From Hadesarchaea archaeon (GTDB lineage: Archaea; Hadarchaeota; Hadarchaeia; Hadarchaeales; Hadarchaeaceae), in the NCBI GenBank assembly GCA_029880065.1, contig JAOUPD010000027.1:1-12662 (forward strand): DNA of 12,662 bases, written 5' to 3'. The position numbers and the translations under genes were made by a program. The notes beneath the pieces were generated by a model. The model was not told the origin of the DNA, made no database searches, and worked only from the letters and a program-made list of their open reading frames with translations. This document shows positions 12,111 through 12,662 of the stretch, piece by piece. How positions within the stretch are numbered: position 1 is the stretch's first letter; each line of letters begins with the position of its first letter.

Positions 12111-12662
12111 ATGGAGGTTGAAGGGTTGGGCGAAGGCGAGGAGCTCTGGAAGAAGTATTGCTCTTTCTTCGACAAGCCGTTTTCGGAGCAGGTGGAGTAC
12201 AACGAGCGCAAGCTAAAGGAATATTTCAAGCGTTGGAAGCAGACGAAGATGGCCAAGCAGCTTTGCCCGAAAGGGGTGAGGAGATTTAAAGATGTGCCAT
12301 TGACAACTTATGATGACTATCCTATTTTGCATGAGTTCGGCAAGAGAATAGAAAAGTTGGAAAAAACTGTGCCAAGGAAGAAGGGAGAGTTGCTTTGGAA
12401 CTACTATGGGAGAATAGGTACACACGCAGCAACTATTCTTGACGGATGGTTGCTTCACGATTACAGTTTTTGTGTACGTAGTGGTGGCACAACAACTGGA
12501 AATAGTAAATGGATACCATATGGGACCCCCGCAAAACAAATGTTCCTATTCGATATTATGCGCCCTATAATTTTATCTTGTAGCGAAAATTGGGGTAAAA
12601 CGAGTATAAAACCAGGTGACAACATTCTCAATGTAGTTGCACCCATACCTTATGTAGCTGGA
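12111..12662 (+). CDS. GH3/acyl-adenylate-forming enzyme, 5' part, runs off right edge
   Basis: Open from ATG 12111 through the right edge, 184 codons with no stop. After an N-terminal helical region (ELWKKYCSFFDKPF, ERKLKEYFKRW) comes VPLTTYDDYPIL (62-72), a typical entry motif of GH3-like and phenylacetate-CoA-ligase-like enzymes. The adenylation P-loop RSGGTTTGNSKWIPYG (123-138) corresponds to the A3 motif (SGTTGxPK) and carries one extra residue relative to it. The protein should activate a carboxylate with ATP, forming an acyl-adenylate that is passed to CoA or an amine; substrate and partner are not visible. Most of the protein, including the A5 and A8 motifs, lies outside the window. 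The first roughly 58 codons are more GC-rich than those that follow. Confidence 0.8.
   Translation, partial: MEVEGLGEGEELWKKYCSFFDKPFSEQVEYNERKLKEYFKRWKQTKMAKQLCPKGVRRFKDVPLTTYDDYPILHEFGKRIEKLEKTVPRKKGELLWNYYGRIGTHAATILDGWLLHDYSFCVRSGGTTTGNSKWIPYGTPAKQMFLFDIMRPIILSCSENWGKTSIKPGDNILNVVAPIPYVAG

Overview
The window looks archaeal. Informational genes are of archaeal type: Pelota (a paralogue of release factor aRF1), the archaeal DnaG-type Toprim protein, archaemetzincin and an Ard1/RimI-like N-acetyltransferase. Several starts sit about 24-26 nt downstream of a TATA-like box, as expected for leaderless archaeal transcripts. A DUF835-containing response regulator points towards a lineage such as Bathyarchaeia, Hadarchaeia or a euryarchaeon, but sequence reading alone cannot fix the taxon. 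I see no rRNA, tRNA, CRISPR array or transposase.

Layout. 1-4161 is a minus-strand block. Read in transcription order it holds a P-loop (Zot/HerA-like) ATPase, pelA 29 nt after it, a 58-residue two-helix membrane protein, an SbcD/Mre11-related phosphoesterase, and an FAD-dependent oxidoreductase with a cysteine cluster that runs off the left edge. 4299-4757 (+) is the acetyltransferase; its stop codon directly abuts the stop of dnaG (4758-5927, -). dnaG and the archaemetzincin gene (6167-6700, +) diverge from a region with a perfectly palindromic TATA tract. A DUF1846/UPF0371 gene (6766-8283, -) diverges from pyrD (8468-9388, +).

9389-10564 is the unusual part. Two 57-residue zinc-ribbon genes (9516-9689 and 10060-10233, both -) lie in two copies of one segment, spaced by exactly 544 bp with no net indel. 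Each gene is bracketed by a 16-bp direct repeat. Each has upstream a 66-nt element that can fold into a closed stem enclosing a GNRA-tetraloop hairpin. The whole region is bracketed by a second, hairpin-forming repeat (9399-9466 and 10386-10456). The two zinc-ribbon coding copies differ mostly at codon positions 1 and 2, while the upstream element is nearly unchanged. This region is the best candidate here for something undescribed: a duplicated cassette of microproteins with a conserved structured leader.

10565-11668 (-) encodes a receiver-DUF835-winged-helix response regulator with a base-composition step after the receiver domain. 12111-12662 (+) begins a GH3/acyl-adenylate-type enzyme cut by the right edge.

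Functionally the left half is housekeeping: ribosome rescue (Pelota), RNA/DNA metabolism (DnaG, phosphoesterase), protein modification and proteolysis. pyrD supplies pyrimidine biosynthesis. The right end is regulatory and accessory.
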